From positions 558,001 through 622,000 of the forward strand of contig NZ_JALKII010000002.1 in assembly GCF_023051175.1 (NCBI RefSeq): a DNA stretch of 64,000 bases, read 5' to 3'. The notes under the pieces are model-generated. The model did not search any database and had not been told where the DNA came from. It saw nothing but the letters and a program-made list of their open reading frames with translations. Source of the DNA: Alcanivorax quisquiliarum (GTDB lineage: Bacteria; Pseudomonadota; Gammaproteobacteria; Pseudomonadales; Alcanivoracaceae). How positions within the stretch are numbered: the stretch's first letter is position 1; each line of letters starts with the position of its first letter. Position numbers and translations under genes: made by a program. This document shows positions 18,835-30,857 of this stretch, piece by piece.

Positions 18835-21039
18835 TCACAGCAGGTCGGTGGGATCGACATCCAGGTGCCAGCGGCATTTTCGTGCCAGCGGGTGGGCGTT
18901 CAGCGCCGCCAGCAACGGTGGCAACTGCCGGTGCAGCAGGCCGCGTGTGGGCGCCAGTAACAACAGCTGGCTGCGAAAGCGCCCCTGGCGCCGTTCCATG
19001 GGGGCCGGCACCGGGCCGAGCAATTGCAGCCCGCCGTCCAGCGGCAGGGCGTCGCCGGCATCTTGCAGCAGCGTCAGCCCGGCGTCCGGCTGGAGCGATT
19101 CTGCTCGCACCAGCGCCAGAAAGCCGAAGGGCGGCAGGCCGGTCTGGCGCCGCTCGGCCAGTAATTGTTCGGCGAAGCGGTGATAGTTGCCCTGGCAGAG
19201 CAGTTGCAGCAGCGGGTTATCCGGCTGGCGTGTCTGCAATAACAGCCGCCCTGGGCGATCGCTGCGGCCGGTGCGCCCGGCCACTTGCAGGATCAGCTGC
19301 GCGGCTTGTTCCGGGCCGCGAAAATCGGCGCTGAGAAAGCCGGCATCGGCATCCAGCATCACGGCCAGATCCAGCGCGCTGAAATGGTGGCCCTTGGCGA
19401 GCATTTGCGTACCCACCAGAATGGCCGCGCCGCCGCGCTGGATATCCTCCAGGCTGGCATCCAGGCTGCCTTTGCGGCGCGTGGTGTCACGGTCGATGCG
19501 AATCAGGCGGGCGTCGGCAAATTGCCGCCGCAGCAACGCTTCCAGCTTTTCGGTGCCGGCGCCCATGTCGCGCAGATGTTGCGAGCCGCATTGCGGGCAG
19601 CGGTGCGGGATCGGGCGGCGATGGTCACAATGATGGCAGCGCAGCTCGCGTGCCGCCCGGTGCCAGGTCATGTGGGCATCGCAGCGGCCACATTCCGATT
19701 GCCAGTCGCAATCCTGGCACAGCAGCATCGGTGCATAGCCGCGCCGGTTGATGAACACCAGCGCCTGCCGGCCGGCTTTCAGGGTGGCGCCCAGTGCCTC
19801 CAGGCTGCGTGGGCTCAAGGGCGTATCGGCGGGCAGCCCGCGGCAATCTTCCAGCTGGATCACTGGCGGGCGCGCCTCGCCGGCGCGATGCGTCAGGCGC
19901 AGTGCGCGATAGCGGCCGGACTGCGCCTGGTAAAGCGTCTCCAGCGCCGGGGTGGCGGTGCCGAGCACCACCGGCACATCCAGCATCTGTGCTCGCCACA
20001 CGGCCAGATCACGGGCGGAATAGCGAAAACCGTCCTGCTGCTTGAAGGAGGTGTCGTGGGCTTCATCGACGATAATCAGCCCCGGCGCCGCCAGCGGCGT
20101 GAAGATGGCGGAGCGGGTGCCCAGCACGATGCGTGCTTGGCCATCCCGGGCGTCGCACCAGGCTTTGAAGCGCTCGCGATCGGAGAGCCCGGAGTGCAAC
20201 ACCGTCACCGGCACGCTGAAGCGGCTGCGGAATCGGCGGATGGTCTGCGGCGTCAGGCCGATCTCCGGCACCAGCACCAGCACTTGCCGGCCGTGCGCCA
20301 GCTGGTGCGCCATCGCTTGCAGATACACCTCGGTCTTGCCCGAGCCGGTGACGCCATCGAGTAAAAAGGGCGCGAAACCCTCGCTGGCAATAATGGCGCG
20401 GATGGCGGCGTCCTGTTCGGGGGTAGCGGTCAGTGGTGGTTCCGCCAGGGGCGACTGGCTGGTGGGCGGCAGCGGTGTGGGCTCGTCCAGCACCAGTTCC
20501 GCCCAGCCTTTTTTTTCCAGTGCACGCAATGGCGGGCTCGTGAGGCCCAGGCTGGTGAGCATCGGCCGGCTCAGGCCGTGCGGGTGCTCCGCCAGGATGG
20601 TGAGTGCTTGCTGTTGTCGTGGTGCGCGAGAAAGCTGGGCTGGGTCGGCAAACCGGCCTCGGGCGGTCAGGCGCCAGACCAGCTCGCCGGGCCGATCTGC
20701 CGGTGTGTCCTGGCGCAGCAGCACGGGCAAGGCGGTTTGCAGCACCTCGCCAATCGGGTGCTGATAATAAGTGGCGGCCCGCTGGCACAGCTCGCGCAGG
20801 TCGCTATCCAGCACCGGGCGGCTATCCAGCACGCGCTCTATCGGGCGCAGTTTGTTCAACGGCTGATCGGTGTCGCCGGGGGCGGCAATCTCCCACACTA
20901 CGCCGATCAGGCGTCGGTTGCCGAAGGCCACTTCGCAACGGCAGCCGGGCGCGGGAAGTGGCCCGCCGGCCGGCAGATAATCGAACAGCCGACGCAGTGG
21001 CACCGGGACCGCGACCCTGATCAGGTTATGCTGCGCCAA
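18835..21039 (-). CDS. priA: primosomal protein N' (replication restart helicase PriA)
   Basis: 3-prime-5-prime DEAH helicase that reloads the replisome at stalled forks. The start codon is TTG at 21039, supported by an AAGGAAGG ribosome site 7 bp upstream and by the family N-terminus [20 protein letters not shown]. Visible parts: N-terminal 3-prime-end binding domain, Walker [14 protein letters not shown] (about residue 230), DEAH box [13 protein letters not shown], the zinc-binding cysteines ([16 protein letters not shown] and [20 protein letters not shown]), and helicase motifs V/VI ([25 protein letters not shown]). Length 734 is normal. Divergent from rpmE. Confidence 0.98.
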   Translation of the reverse strand: MAQHNLIRVAVPVPLRRLFDYLPAGGPLPAPGCRCEVAFGNRRLIGVVWEIAAPGDTDQPLNKLRPIERVLDSRPVLDSDLRELCQRAATYYQHPIGEVLQTALPVLLRQDTPADRPGELVWRLTARGRFADPAQLSRAPRQQQALTILAEHPHGLSRPMLTSLGLTSPPLRALEKKGWAELVLDEPTPLPPTSQSPLAEPPLTATPEQDAAIRAIIASEGFAPFLLDGVTGSGKTEVYLQAMAHQLAHGRQVLVLVPEIGLTPQTIRRFRSRFSVPVTVLHSGLSDRERFKAWCDARDGQARIVLGTRSAIFTPLAAPGLIIVDEAHDTSFKQQDGFRYSARDLAVWRAQMLDVPVVLGTATPALETLYQAQSGRYRALRLTHRAGEARPPVIQLEDCRGLPADTPLSPRSLEALGATLKAGRQALVFINRRGYAPMLLCQDCDWQSECGRCDAHMTWHRAARELRCHHCDHRRPIPHRCPQCGSQHLRDMGAGTEKLEALLRRQFADARLIRIDRDTTRRKGSLDASLEDIQRGGAAILVGTQMLAKGHHFSALDLAVMLDADAGFLSADFRGPEQAAQLILQVAGRTGRSDRPGRLLLQTRQPDNPLLQLLCQGNYHRFAEQLLAERRQTGLPPFGFLALVRAESLQPDAGLTLLQDAGDALPLDGGLQLLGPVPAPMERRQGRFRSQLLLLAPTRGLLHRQLPPLLAALNAHPLARKCRWHLDVDPTDLL

Positions 21040-21234
21040 CGGAGCCTTCCTTCTCTCTATTCTGGTGGTGTGCAGGTGGTGTTTTTGACTTGCGGAATGT
21101 CGTCAAGCTGGTAGTATTCGCGTTCCCTTTTGCCCGGCGCAAGCCAATGTGTGGTGCCTGACTGAGTTTTCGTGACCAGGAGACATCCCTTCACGAAGGC
21201 CGGATCGGGTAGCGACACTGTACGGAGTCGAGCC

Positions 21235-21456
21235 ATGAAAGCAGAGATTCACCCGGATTACCAGAACGTGACCATTACCTGCTCCTGCGGGAATGTCATG
21301 CATACCCGTTCCACCCGTACGGAAGATTTCCTGGTGGACGTGTGCTCCAAGTGCCATCCGTTCTACACTGGCACCCAGAAGGTGGCTGATACCGGCGGGC
21401 AGATCGACAAGTTCAAACAACGCTTTGGTGTGATCAGCTCACGCAAGAAGAGCTGA
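21235..21456 (+). CDS. rpmE: 50S ribosomal protein L31
   Basis: The start at 21235 gives a 73-residue L31 ([20 protein letters not shown]). It is the zinc-binding (C+) type: cysteines in CSCGN and the pair [11 protein letters not shown] zinc-independent paralogue (ykgM type) is not in this window. A strong bidirectional terminator follows. The gene is divergent from priA as in Pseudomonas. Confidence 0.98.
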   Translation: MKAEIHPDYQNVTITCSCGNVMHTRSTRTEDFLVDVCSKCHPFYTGTQKVADTGGQIDKFKQRFGVISSRKKS

Positions 21457-21492
21457 CCCGCCCCGCTGACACTCACAAGTTAGCAGCAGCTC

Positions 21493-21517
21493 AAAAAGCA
21501 CCCTGGCGGGTGCTTTT
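21493..21517. terminator. intrinsic terminator after rpmE
   Basis: AAAAAGCACC, a 5-base loop and GGTGCTTTTT; flanked by A and T runs, so it can work in both directions. Confidence 0.92.
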
Positions 21518-21606
21518 TGTGTTTTGGGGCCACCGAACAGCATGTTTAGTTTTTTTAGACTTCCCGGTGCAATAGCCGGGCTTTTGGGAAGACCAGGGAG
21601 CTCACC

Positions 21607-22884
21607 ATGTCGGACGATTTCAAGCAGGCGGCGCTTGATTACCACGCCAAGCCGCGCCCGGGGAAGATCAGCGTCGAAATTACCAAGCCGGCTGATACCG
21701 GGGCGGATCTGACGCTGGCTTATAGCCCCGGAGTGGCGGAGCCGGTGCGCGAAATCGCCCGTGAACCGGAGCTGGCATATCGCTATACCTCCAAAGGCAA
21801 CCTGGTCGCCGTCATCAGCGATGGCACCGCGATCCTCGGGCTGGGCAATCTCGGCGCGCTGGCCTCCAAGCCGGTGATGGAAGGCAAGGGCATCCTGTTC
21901 AAGCGCTTTGCCGGCATTGATGTGTTCGACATCGAGGTGGAAGCGGAAGATTCGCAGGCGTTCATTGATACCGTGACGCGCATCCACACCACTTTCGGTG
22001 GCATCAACCTGGAAGACATCAAGGCGCCGGAGTGCTTCGAGGTCGAGCGCATCCTGAAAGAGCAGTGCGATATCCCGGTCTTTCACGACGATCAGCACGG
22101 CACCGCCATCGTGGCCTGTGCCGGCCTGCTCAACGCGCTGGTGTTACAGAAGAAGAAGGTCGAGGACATCGTGGTGGTGTGTGTCGGCGCAGGCGCGGCG
22201 GGCGTGGCATCGGTGCGGCTGATGATCGAGATGGGTGTGCGCCGTGAGAACATCCTGATGCTGGATCGCAAAGGCGTGATTCACAGCCGTCGCGACGATC
22301 TCAACCAGTACAAGGCCGCATTTGCGGTAGATACGGACAAGCGCACGCTGTCTGATGCCATGCGCGACGCGGATGTGTTCATCGGCGTATCCGGGCCGGA
22401 TATGGTCACGGCAGAAATGATAGAGAGCATGGCGCCGAACCCGATTGTGTTTGCGCTGGCGAACCCCGATCCGGAAATTCGCCCGGAGCTGGCACGCTCG
22501 GTGCGTCAGGATCTGATTATCGCCACGGGCCGCTCGGATTATCCGAACCAGGTCAACAACGTGCTGTGCTTTCCCTACATTTTCCGTGGCGCGCTGGATG
22601 TGCGTGCCAGCGCCATCAATGAAGCAATGAAGCTGGCAGCAGTCCATGCGATTGCGTCGCTGGTGCGCGAGACGGCGCCGGAAGAGGTCAGGCGCGCCTA
22701 CGCGGGTGAGGCGCTGACCTTCGGGCCGGATTACATCATTCCCAAGCCAAACGACCCGCGCCTGCTGGGCGTGGTATCGGCCGCCGTGGCCAAGGCGGCA
22801 GTGGAAAGTGGTGTGGCACGCAAAGGGTATCCGGGCCACTATCCGCTGGTGACGGTAGAGGACATTTTTCCCGGCGAGCTGTAA
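21607..22884 (+). CDS. malic enzyme (short form)
   Basis: Oxidative decarboxylation of malate to pyruvate, feeding NAD(P)H and pyruvate. The 425-residue protein has the malic N-terminal domain with AYSPGVAEPVREIA, TSKGNLVAVISDGTAILGLGN, the metal-binding IKAPECFEVE and VFHDDQHGTAIV, and a Rossmann NAD-binding domain (VVVCVGAGAAGVASVRLM). It lacks the C-terminal phosphotransacetylase-like domain of the E. coli MaeB type, as does the Pseudomonas homologue at the same location next to rpmE. Cofactor preference (NAD or NADP) cannot be read confidently. A terminator follows. Confidence 0.95.
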   Translation: MSDDFKQAALDYHAKPRPGKISVEITKPADTGADLTLAYSPGVAEPVREIAREPELAYRYTSKGNLVAVISDGTAILGLGNLGALASKPVMEGKGILFKRFAGIDVFDIEVEAEDSQAFIDTVTRIHTTFGGINLEDIKAPECFEVERILKEQCDIPVFHDDQHGTAIVACAGLLNALVLQKKKVEDIVVVCVGAGAAGVASVRLMIEMGVRRENILMLDRKGVIHSRRDDLNQYKAAFAVDTDKRTLSDAMRDADVFIGVSGPDMVTAEMIESMAPNPIVFALANPDPEIRPELARSVRQDLIIATGRSDYPNQVNNVLCFPYIFRGALDVRASAINEAMKLAAVHAIASLVRETAPEEVRRAYAGEALTFGPDYIIPKPNDPRLLGVVSAAVAKAAVESGVARKGYPGHYPLVTVEDIFPGEL

Positions 22885-22962
22885 GCGCAGGGCTAAAAGT
22901 GATTAGTAAATAGCTGATCAAAGAAAGCGCCATGGAAAGAGCCATTCAGGCTCTATCAATGA

Positions 22963-22987
22963 AAAGCGGGCATTGTGCCCGCTTTCT
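22963..22987. terminator. intrinsic terminator between malic enzyme and mrcA
   Basis: Stem AAAGCGGGC / GCCCGCTTT with a 5-base loop; serves the convergent malic enzyme and mrcA genes. Confidence 0.85.
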
Positions 22988-23028
22988 CATGCCTGTCTGG
23001 CCAAGGCGTTCCGCGACAGCGGGTAGCC

Positions 23029-25656
23029 TCAGAACAGGTCTTCCGGCCGCACCTGCTCCTCGCCACCACTATAGCCGGGGGCGCTCAGGCTGTCGTCGAA
23101 CTCCGGCAGACTGTCATCGCGGAAGTATTCGAAGATAGCGCTGCTGTCGCCCGGCCGCGCGCGCAGGCCGTTGTCCGGGTTGATGCGCACGGAAACGATG
23201 CCCGGTGGTTGCGGCAGTGCTTGCTCCGGCACCGCATCCAGTATCTGGCCCATGAAATCAATCCACATCGGCAGCGCCACACGGCCGCCGAACTCGCCGT
23301 TGCCGAGGGTTGCTGGCGTATCAAACCCTGTCCAGGCGGTGGCGACCACGCCGCCTGAGGTGTAGCCGGCAAACCAGGCGTCGATATAGTCGTTGGTAGA
23401 GCCGGTCTTGCCGGCCAGATCGGAGCGGCCGAGGGAGCGTGCGGCGCCGGCGGTGCCGCGACGGATCACGTCGCGCAACATGGAATCCATCAGCCAGGCG
23501 GTGCGTGCATCCAGTGTGCGCGGTTGCCAGGTGTATTCCGGTGCCGGCGGAATCAGGGGTGCCGGCTGCTCGGGTTCGTCCGTGGCGAGTGGCGAGGCGA
23601 TGGCTTCGGCACTGTCTGTTTCCACGATCTGCTGGGGTGCGCCCTGCCAGTTGACGCCGCAGGCGTCGGGCTCGCACAGCACAACTTCCGGCGCCTGCCA
23701 CAGCAGATTGCCCTCGTTGTCGTGAATCTGGTGCATGAGCCAGCTCGGCAGATAGTAGCCGCCGTTGGCAAACACTGTGTAGGCGGTGGCCATTTCCAGC
23801 GGGGTCACGCTGGCGCTACCCAGAGCCAGCGACAAGTCGCGCGGAAAGCGGCCGGCAGGCAGGCCGAAGTCGTTCAGCGTGCGCAGCGTGTTGCCGATGC
23901 CCACCTGTTGCAACAGGCGGATGGAAACCAGATTCAGCGAGCGGGCCAGCGCCTCGCGCACTCGGGTCGGGCCGTAGAAGCGGTTGCTGGCACCGGTGGG
24001 CCGCCAGGCGTCTTCCAGCAGATCATCCTGAAACACTATCGGTGCATCGTTGATGAGCGTGGCCGGTGTGATGCCCCGGTCAATGCCAGCGGCGTAAACA
24101 AACGGCTTGAAGGCGGATCCGGCTTGTCGCTCGGCCTGAACGGCGCGGTTGTAATGCGACAGGGCAAAGCTGTAGCCGCCCTGGATGGCGCGAATGGCGC
24201 CGGTTTGCGGGTCCAGCGCCACCAGCGCGGCCTGTGCGGCGGGGATTTGCGCCAGCCGCCACACTGTTTCGCCGCTGCCTTCAGCGCCTTCATTGGCTAC
24301 CGGGCGCAGGCGCACGATGTCGCCCGGCGCAAGCACATCCGATGGTTTTTTCGGCCGGGCCCCGACGGTGCTGGCGTTGATATAAGGGCGCGCCCATTCC
24401 ATCTGCGCCCAGGGCAGCACGGCGAGCTGGCCGTGGGGCAGCACCAGCCGTACGGATTCGGCCTGCACCTCTGCTACCAGCGCGGGTTCCAGTTCGCCAA
24501 TGCGCTGATAATCATGTAGCGCCGTTGCCCATTGCGCCTGGGCCGGCGATACCTCGGCCAGGCGGGCTGGCTGCGGAGTGGTGTCTTCAGTATCGCTCTC
24601 GGGGGTGTCACTGCTGGCCTCGCCGGCGCTCAGCCCGCTGCTGTCAGCCGGCAGCGGCGGCAGTGCGGAAATATCCACGTGGCCTTCGGCGCCCCGCCAG
24701 CCATGCCGTTCGTCGTAAACATGCAGCCCGTGACGCAAGCTGGTGACGGCTGCTTTCTGCATGGCAACGTCGAGCGTGGTGGTGATGCGAATGCCATCGG
24801 TATAGATGCGCGGGCCGATTAATGCGAGAGCTTCCTGGCGCACCATTTCTGCGGCGTACGAGGCTTCGGCGGCCAACGCGGTGCCGTGGTGGCGGGCCGT
24901 GTTGGGCGTGGCCACGGCCTGTTCGTACTGCTCCTGGCTGATCCGCCGGCGCTCCAGCATGCGCTCCAGAATCCAGTCGCGGCGTGCCAAAGCGCGCTGG
25001 GGGTTGGTCAGCGGGTTGTAGGCCGAGGGCGCTTTCGGCAAGCCGGCGATCATCGCCAGCTGCGGCAGATCCAGTTCACCGAGCGATTTACCATAGTAGA
25101 CTTGCGCCGCAGCCTCGACGCCGTAGGCCCGGTGGCCGAGATAGATCTTGTTGATGTACAGCTCGAAGATTTCTTCTTTCGAGAGGATGTTCTCGATTTG
25201 AATAGCGAGCACTATCTCATTGAATTTACGCAGAAAACTCTGCTCTCGCGAAAGGAAGAAGTTGCGCGCCACCTGCATCGTGATGGTGGAGCCGCCGGAG
25301 CGGATTTCCCGATAGCGCAGCAGCTCGCTGGCGGCGCGGGTGAGTCCCTTGAGATCAACGCCGTTGTGGCGGAAGAAGCGCTCATCTTCGGCCGAGGTCA
25401 GCGCTTGCACGAACTGCGGGGGCACCTGATCGAAGCTGATCGGGGTGCGGCGCTGCTCGCCATACTCGCCGATCAGCTCACCGCTGCTGGCATAAATCCG
25501 CAGTGGAATCTGAAAGGTGGTTTCGCGCAATTGCGCGGCTGGGGGCAGATGCGGCCCGAGGTATAAAAAGCTGGCTGACAGGATCATGGCAGCGCCGCTG
25601 GCGGAGAGGATCATGGCGGCCAGAAGCAGGCGGGACCAGGTTTTCGTTAACAGCAT
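23029..25656 (-). CDS. mrcA: penicillin-binding protein 1A (class A PBP)
   Basis: Bifunctional peptidoglycan synthase, inner membrane. The 875-residue protein has an N-terminal anchor, then the glycosyltransferase-51 domain (SAEDERFFRHNGVD with catalytic Glu, RSGGSTITMQVARN, RKFNEIVLAIQIE), an OB-like inserted domain, and a transpeptidase domain with SAFKPF (SxxK, about residue 510), SLN (SxN) and KTGST near residue 748. An oddity: the anchor carries an internal duplication (AAMILSASG-AAMILSASF), encoded by a 27-bp repeat at about 25565-25620; the copy could be a recent slippage event or alternative start area. Divergent from pilM, as in Pseudomonas ponA. Confidence 0.97.
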   Translation of the reverse strand: MLLTKTWSRLLLAAMILSASGAAMILSASFLYLGPHLPPAAQLRETTFQIPLRIYASSGELIGEYGEQRRTPISFDQVPPQFVQALTSAEDERFFRHNGVDLKGLTRAASELLRYREIRSGGSTITMQVARNFFLSREQSFLRKFNEIVLAIQIENILSKEEIFELYINKIYLGHRAYGVEAAAQVYYGKSLGELDLPQLAMIAGLPKAPSAYNPLTNPQRALARRDWILERMLERRRISQEQYEQAVATPNTARHHGTALAAEASYAAEMVRQEALALIGPRIYTDGIRITTTLDVAMQKAAVTSLRHGLHVYDERHGWRGAEGHVDISALPPLPADSSGLSAGEASSDTPESDTEDTTPQPARLAEVSPAQAQWATALHDYQRIGELEPALVAEVQAESVRLVLPHGQLAVLPWAQMEWARPYINASTVGARPKKPSDVLAPGDIVRLRPVANEGAEGSGETVWRLAQIPAAQAALVALDPQTGAIRAIQGGYSFALSHYNRAVQAERQAGSAFKPFVYAAGIDRGITPATLINDAPIVFQDDLLEDAWRPTGASNRFYGPTRVREALARSLNLVSIRLLQQVGIGNTLRTLNDFGLPAGRFPRDLSLALGSASVTPLEMATAYTVFANGGYYLPSWLMHQIHDNEGNLLWQAPEVVLCEPDACGVNWQGAPQQIVETDSAEAIASPLATDEPEQPAPLIPPAPEYTWQPRTLDARTAWLMDSMLRDVIRRGTAGAARSLGRSDLAGKTGSTNDYIDAWFAGYTSGGVVATAWTGFDTPATLGNGEFGGRVALPMWIDFMGQILDAVPEQALPQPPGIVSVRINPDNGLRARPGDSSAIFEYFRDDSLPEFDDSLSAPGYSGGEEQVRPEDLF

Positions 25657-25723
25657 AGCAACTCGGGCAGGCTAAGATGGAAGTCTTAGGAGAAACGTAA
25701 GACTCTTCTCCGTGAAGCGCGTC

Positions 25724-25729
25724 ATTATA
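25724..25729 (-). promoter_or_regulatory. candidate -10 element of the mrcA promoter
   Basis: On the minus strand a perfect TATAAT lies about 68 bp before the mrcA start. No good -35 box is present at 16-18 bp spacing (closest AGATCA), so the assignment is tentative. Confidence 0.4.
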
Positions 25730-25860
25730 CGCGGTAATGGTTGTTGTGATCTAACATCACTTCTGTTATTACTTGTTCCTAAAGTGGTTAGGCATAAAAC
25801 CATCGTAACTATATCTTTCTACTGGGAAAAACCTAAATAATAACTTGTCGGGGCGAATAA

Positions 25861-27493
<1,633 letters not shown>

Positions 27494-27497
<4 letters not shown>

Positions 27498-28174
27498 AAG
27501 CCTCCGATCTGAAAGATATTGATATCCAGGAGCTGTTCGAGAAACTCCAGAATCTGGATATGGAAAACGTCGGCTCCTGGCCGGCGCCGGTAAAGATAGG
27601 TGCAGCCGTCATAGTGCTGGCACTGGTGCTGGTGCTGGGTTACAGCTTCAGCATCACGGGCCTCAACGATCAGCTATCTCGCGCTCAGGCGGAAGAAAGC
27701 AATCTGATGCAGCAACTGGAGAGCCGGGCGCACCGGGCGCACAATCTGGATCAATACCGCGAGCAACTGGCCGAGATGGAAGAAACTTTCGGCACCTTGC
27801 TGCAACAGCTGCCGCGGGAAACGGAAGTGCCCGGCCTGCTGGAAGATATTACCCATACTGGTCTGGGCAGTGGCCTGGAGTTCGACAAGATCGAGCTGGC
27901 CAAGGAAACCCAGCGCGAGTTCTATGCGGAATTGCCGATCCAGATCACCGTGCGCGGCGATTATCATGGTTTTGGTGCGTTCGTCAGTGGCGTGGCAGCG
28001 CTGCCGCGGATCGTGACGCTGCACGATTTCGAGATCAATGCGCCGGCCAGCCGGGGCCGGGGCGGCAGCCCCGAGGCCACCAATCTGCTGGCGATGAATA
28101 TCACCGCGAAAACCTATCGGTATGCAACGGCGCCGCCACCAGCGCCAGCAAACCGTAATACACGCCGGCGTTGA
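27494..28174 (+). CDS. pilO: type IV pilus assembly protein PilO
   Basis: Partner of PilN in the alignment subcomplex. A short cytoplasmic N-terminus (DLKDIDIQELFEKLQNLD), one membrane helix (AAVIVLALVLVLGYSF), a coiled-coil and a periplasmic domain (PVQITVRGDYHGFGAFVSGVA-type segment) are present. Length 226 is slightly above the Pseudomonas 207 because of a C-terminal proline/alanine tail. Confidence 0.96.
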
Positions 28175-28184
28175 GGGGGGCGAT

Positions 28185-28724
28185 ATGACAATCAGATTCC
28201 GTACGCTCCGCTGCCTGCTGCTGGTGTTGCCGGCGCTGCTCGGCCTGGCCGGGTGCAGTGACTCTGCCAACCTGGCGGAGCTTGATGCCCGCATCGCGGA
28301 AATCAAGGCGCGCCCGCGTGGCCGTATCGAGCCGCCGCCGGAGTTCAAACCGATTGCCACCTTCTCTTACGCAGCGCATCAGCTGCGTGCGCCGTTTTCG
28401 CGCCCGGTGGAAGAGGTGGCGCGAGATCTGCCGAAAGGCAAGCAAGTGGAACCGGACATGACACGTCCGCGTGAATATCTGGAAGGCTTCTCGCTGGATT
28501 CGCTGCGCATGGTCGGTACTATTTCGCGGCCGGGCGAACCCTTGCAGGCGCTGATCCTGGACCCGACGGGCTCGGTCAACCGGGTGCGCTCGGGCAGCCA
28601 TATGGGCCGTAATTTTGGTCGCGTCACAGATGTGAGCGAGACCCGAATCGAAATGATTGAAATAGTGCCGGACGGGCATGACGGCTGGGTCGAAAGGCCA
28701 CGCGGCGTCACGCTCTCGGAATAA
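28185..28724 (+). CDS. pilP: type IV pilus lipoprotein PilP
   Basis: Lipoprotein that connects PilN/PilO to the secretin PilQ. Start at 28185 after a GAGGGGGG ribosome site gives 179 residues with a lipobox LLGLAGC and the conserved YAAHQLRAPFSRP region and a C-terminal beta domain with VGTISRPGEPLQALI and VRSGSHMGRNFG. In order between pilO and pilQ. Confidence 0.96.
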   Translation: MTIRFRTLRCLLLVLPALLGLAGCSDSANLAELDARIAEIKARPRGRIEPPPEFKPIATFSYAAHQLRAPFSRPVEEVARDLPKGKQVEPDMTRPREYLEGFSLDSLRMVGTISRPGEPLQALILDPTGSVNRVRSGSHMGRNFGRVTDVSETRIEMIEIVPDGHDGWVERPRGVTLSE

Positions 28725-28743
28725 GGCTTGCTGGGGGCCGGTA

Positions 28744-30849
28744 ATGAAAAGCATGGGCGAAACGACAACAATGCGAAACTGGATCGGGGCTGTGTTACTG
28801 GGGCTGGCTGGGGTGCTGTTGGCGTCGCCAGCAAATGCGGCCAGCTTGCAGGACATCAATTATTCCACGTTGCCGGGCAACCGGGTCGAGGTGCGTCTGA
28901 GCTTCGATCAGACTCCGCCGGACGTGCGCAGCTACAGCATCGAACGGCCGGCGCGGATTGCGCTGGATCTGGTCGGGGCGAAAAGCGCGCTTGATAGCCG
29001 CAACCATAATCTGGGCACCGGCAACGCCCGCAGCGTGACGGTCGTTGAAGCGCAGGATCGGACGCGCCTGATCGTCAACCTGACGCAGCCGACCGGGTAC
29101 GACACCCGCGTCGAAGGCAACGAGCTGGTGCTCACCATCGGTGCCGAGGCGCAGCAGGCGCAAGTATTCGAAACGGATGAGGCGGCGCCGGCCAGCCTGG
29201 CAGGGCGGAGCAATACCGTCGACCAGATTGATTTCCGCCGTGGCGAAGGCGGCGAAGGCCGCATCGTGGTGACGCTCTCCAACCCGTCCATCCCGGTTGA
29301 TGTGCGAGAAGAGCGTGGCCGCATTCAGGTGCGTTTCGTCGGCGCCAGCATTCCCCAGGAGCTGCGCCGCCGTCTCGATGTTACCGATTTCGCCACGCCG
29401 GTGCGGTATGTGGATGCCTCCGCCGACGGTGAAACCGGGCTGCTGTCCATCGAACCATCCGGCAACTGGGAATATCTGGCTTATCAGGCCGACAACGAAT
29501 TCAGCGTCAACGTGAAGCCGGTAACAGAAGCAGAAGAATCACGCCGTCGCCGGGACGCTTTCCAATATACAGGTGAAAAGTTGTCGCTGAATTTTCAGGA
29601 CATCGAAGTGCGCTCGGTGCTGCAATTGATTGCCGACTTCACCAGCCTCAACCTGGTTGCCTCGGACACCGTGTCCGGCCGCATCACCCTGCGCTTGCAG
29701 AACGTGCCCTGGGATCAGGCACTGGATCTGATCCTGAAAACCAAGGGCCTGGACAAGCGCCAGATCGGTAACGTGCTGCTGGTAGCTCCCGCTGACGAGA
29801 TCGCCGCTCGCGAACAGCTGGAGCTTGAGAGCCAGGCGCAGATCGAATCCCTGGCGCCGCTGCGCACCGAATATGTGCGCATCAACTATGCCAAGGCCAG
29901 CGATATGGAATCGCTGATCAAGACCGAAGGTTCACTGCTGTCCAACCGTGGTTCTGTCACCGTGGATGAGCGCACCAATACGCTGATCATTCAGGATACC
30001 GAGCGCAAGCTGGAAGATATTCGTGAAGTGATCCGTATTCTGGATGTGGCCGTGCAGCAGGTGCTGATCGAAGCCCGCGTGGTGATCGCGACCTCCGACC
30101 TGACCGATGAACTGGGCGTACGCTGGGGCGGGCTGGCATTCCAGGGCGATCGTATCGCAGAAGATGGCCGGGGCTTCTCCTTTACGGGTAATGCGACCAA
30201 CTCGCTGAACTTCGGCATCGGTGTGCTCAACGGTGACGACATCGAAGTCGAGTCGCCAGGCGACATGGTGGTGGATTTCGGCGCCATCAACGACCGTGCC
30301 ACCCGTTTCTCACTGGGCTTCGTGGATGTGAATGCCGGTATTCTGGAACTTGAGCTTTCCGCGCTGGCGGCAGAGGGGCAGGGCGAAGTTGTGGCTACGC
30401 CGAAAGTGCTGACGGCCGATCAGCAGCCGGCAGTGATTGCTTCCGGTACACAGATTGGTTATCAGGAGGCATCGTCCAGCGGTGCTACGGCGGTCTCCTT
30501 CATTCGTGCCGAGCTGCGTCTTGAAGTGACGCCGCGTATCACGCCGGATGGCCGTATCATCATGGATCTCAAGGTCAATAACGACTCGGTGGGTAGCGTC
30601 ATCGCGGGTATCCCCAGCGTCAACACCAACCGCGTGGAAACCACTGTGCTGGTGGATGATGGCGAAACGGTGGTGCTTGGTGGTATTTTCCAGCAGGAGA
30701 AACGCTCAGGCGTGGAAAAAACACCGTTCCTTGGCGATCTGCCCTGGATCGGCCGCCTGTTCCGGCGCGATTTTTCCAGTGATGACAAGCAGGAACTGCT
30801 GATCTTCATCACGCCGCGCCTGTTGAAAGATGCCTACGCAGGTAGATAA
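28744..30849 (+). CDS. pilQ: type IV pilus secretin PilQ
   Basis: Outer-membrane channel for the pilus fibre. Start chosen at 28744 (28771 is an alternative); a signal peptide ends at ANA. Two AMIN domains (about residues 30-135 and 160-265) bind peptidoglycan, followed by the STN domain (LSLNFQDIEVRSVLQLIADF), an N1 domain (YVRINYAKASDMESLI) and the secretin domain with VEATPKVLTADQQPAVI-like VVATPKVL, VRRDFSSDDKQELLIFITPRLL-type C-terminus (ELLIFITPRLL). 701 residues, near the usual 710-715. Confidence 0.98.
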   Translation: MKSMGETTTMRNWIGAVLLGLAGVLLASPANAASLQDINYSTLPGNRVEVRLSFDQTPPDVRSYSIERPARIALDLVGAKSALDSRNHNLGTGNARSVTVVEAQDRTRLIVNLTQPTGYDTRVEGNELVLTIGAEAQQAQVFETDEAAPASLAGRSNTVDQIDFRRGEGGEGRIVVTLSNPSIPVDVREERGRIQVRFVGASIPQELRRRLDVTDFATPVRYVDASADGETGLLSIEPSGNWEYLAYQADNEFSVNVKPVTEAEESRRRRDAFQYTGEKLSLNFQDIEVRSVLQLIADFTSLNLVASDTVSGRITLRLQNVPWDQALDLILKTKGLDKRQIGNVLLVAPADEIAAREQLELESQAQIESLAPLRTEYVRINYAKASDMESLIKTEGSLLSNRGSVTVDERTNTLIIQDTERKLEDIREVIRILDVAVQQVLIEARVVIATSDLTDELGVRWGGLAFQGDRIAEDGRGFSFTGNATNSLNFGIGVLNGDDIEVESPGDMVVDFGAINDRATRFSLGFVDVNAGILELELSALAAEGQGEVVATPKVLTADQQPAVIASGTQIGYQEASSSGATAVSFIRAELRLEVTPRITPDGRIIMDLKVNNDSVGSVIAGIPSVNTNRVETTVLVDDGETVVLGGIFQQEKRSGVEKTPFLGDLPWIGRLFRRDFSSDDKQELLIFITPRLLKDAYAGR

Positions 30850-30857
30850 GGATACTG

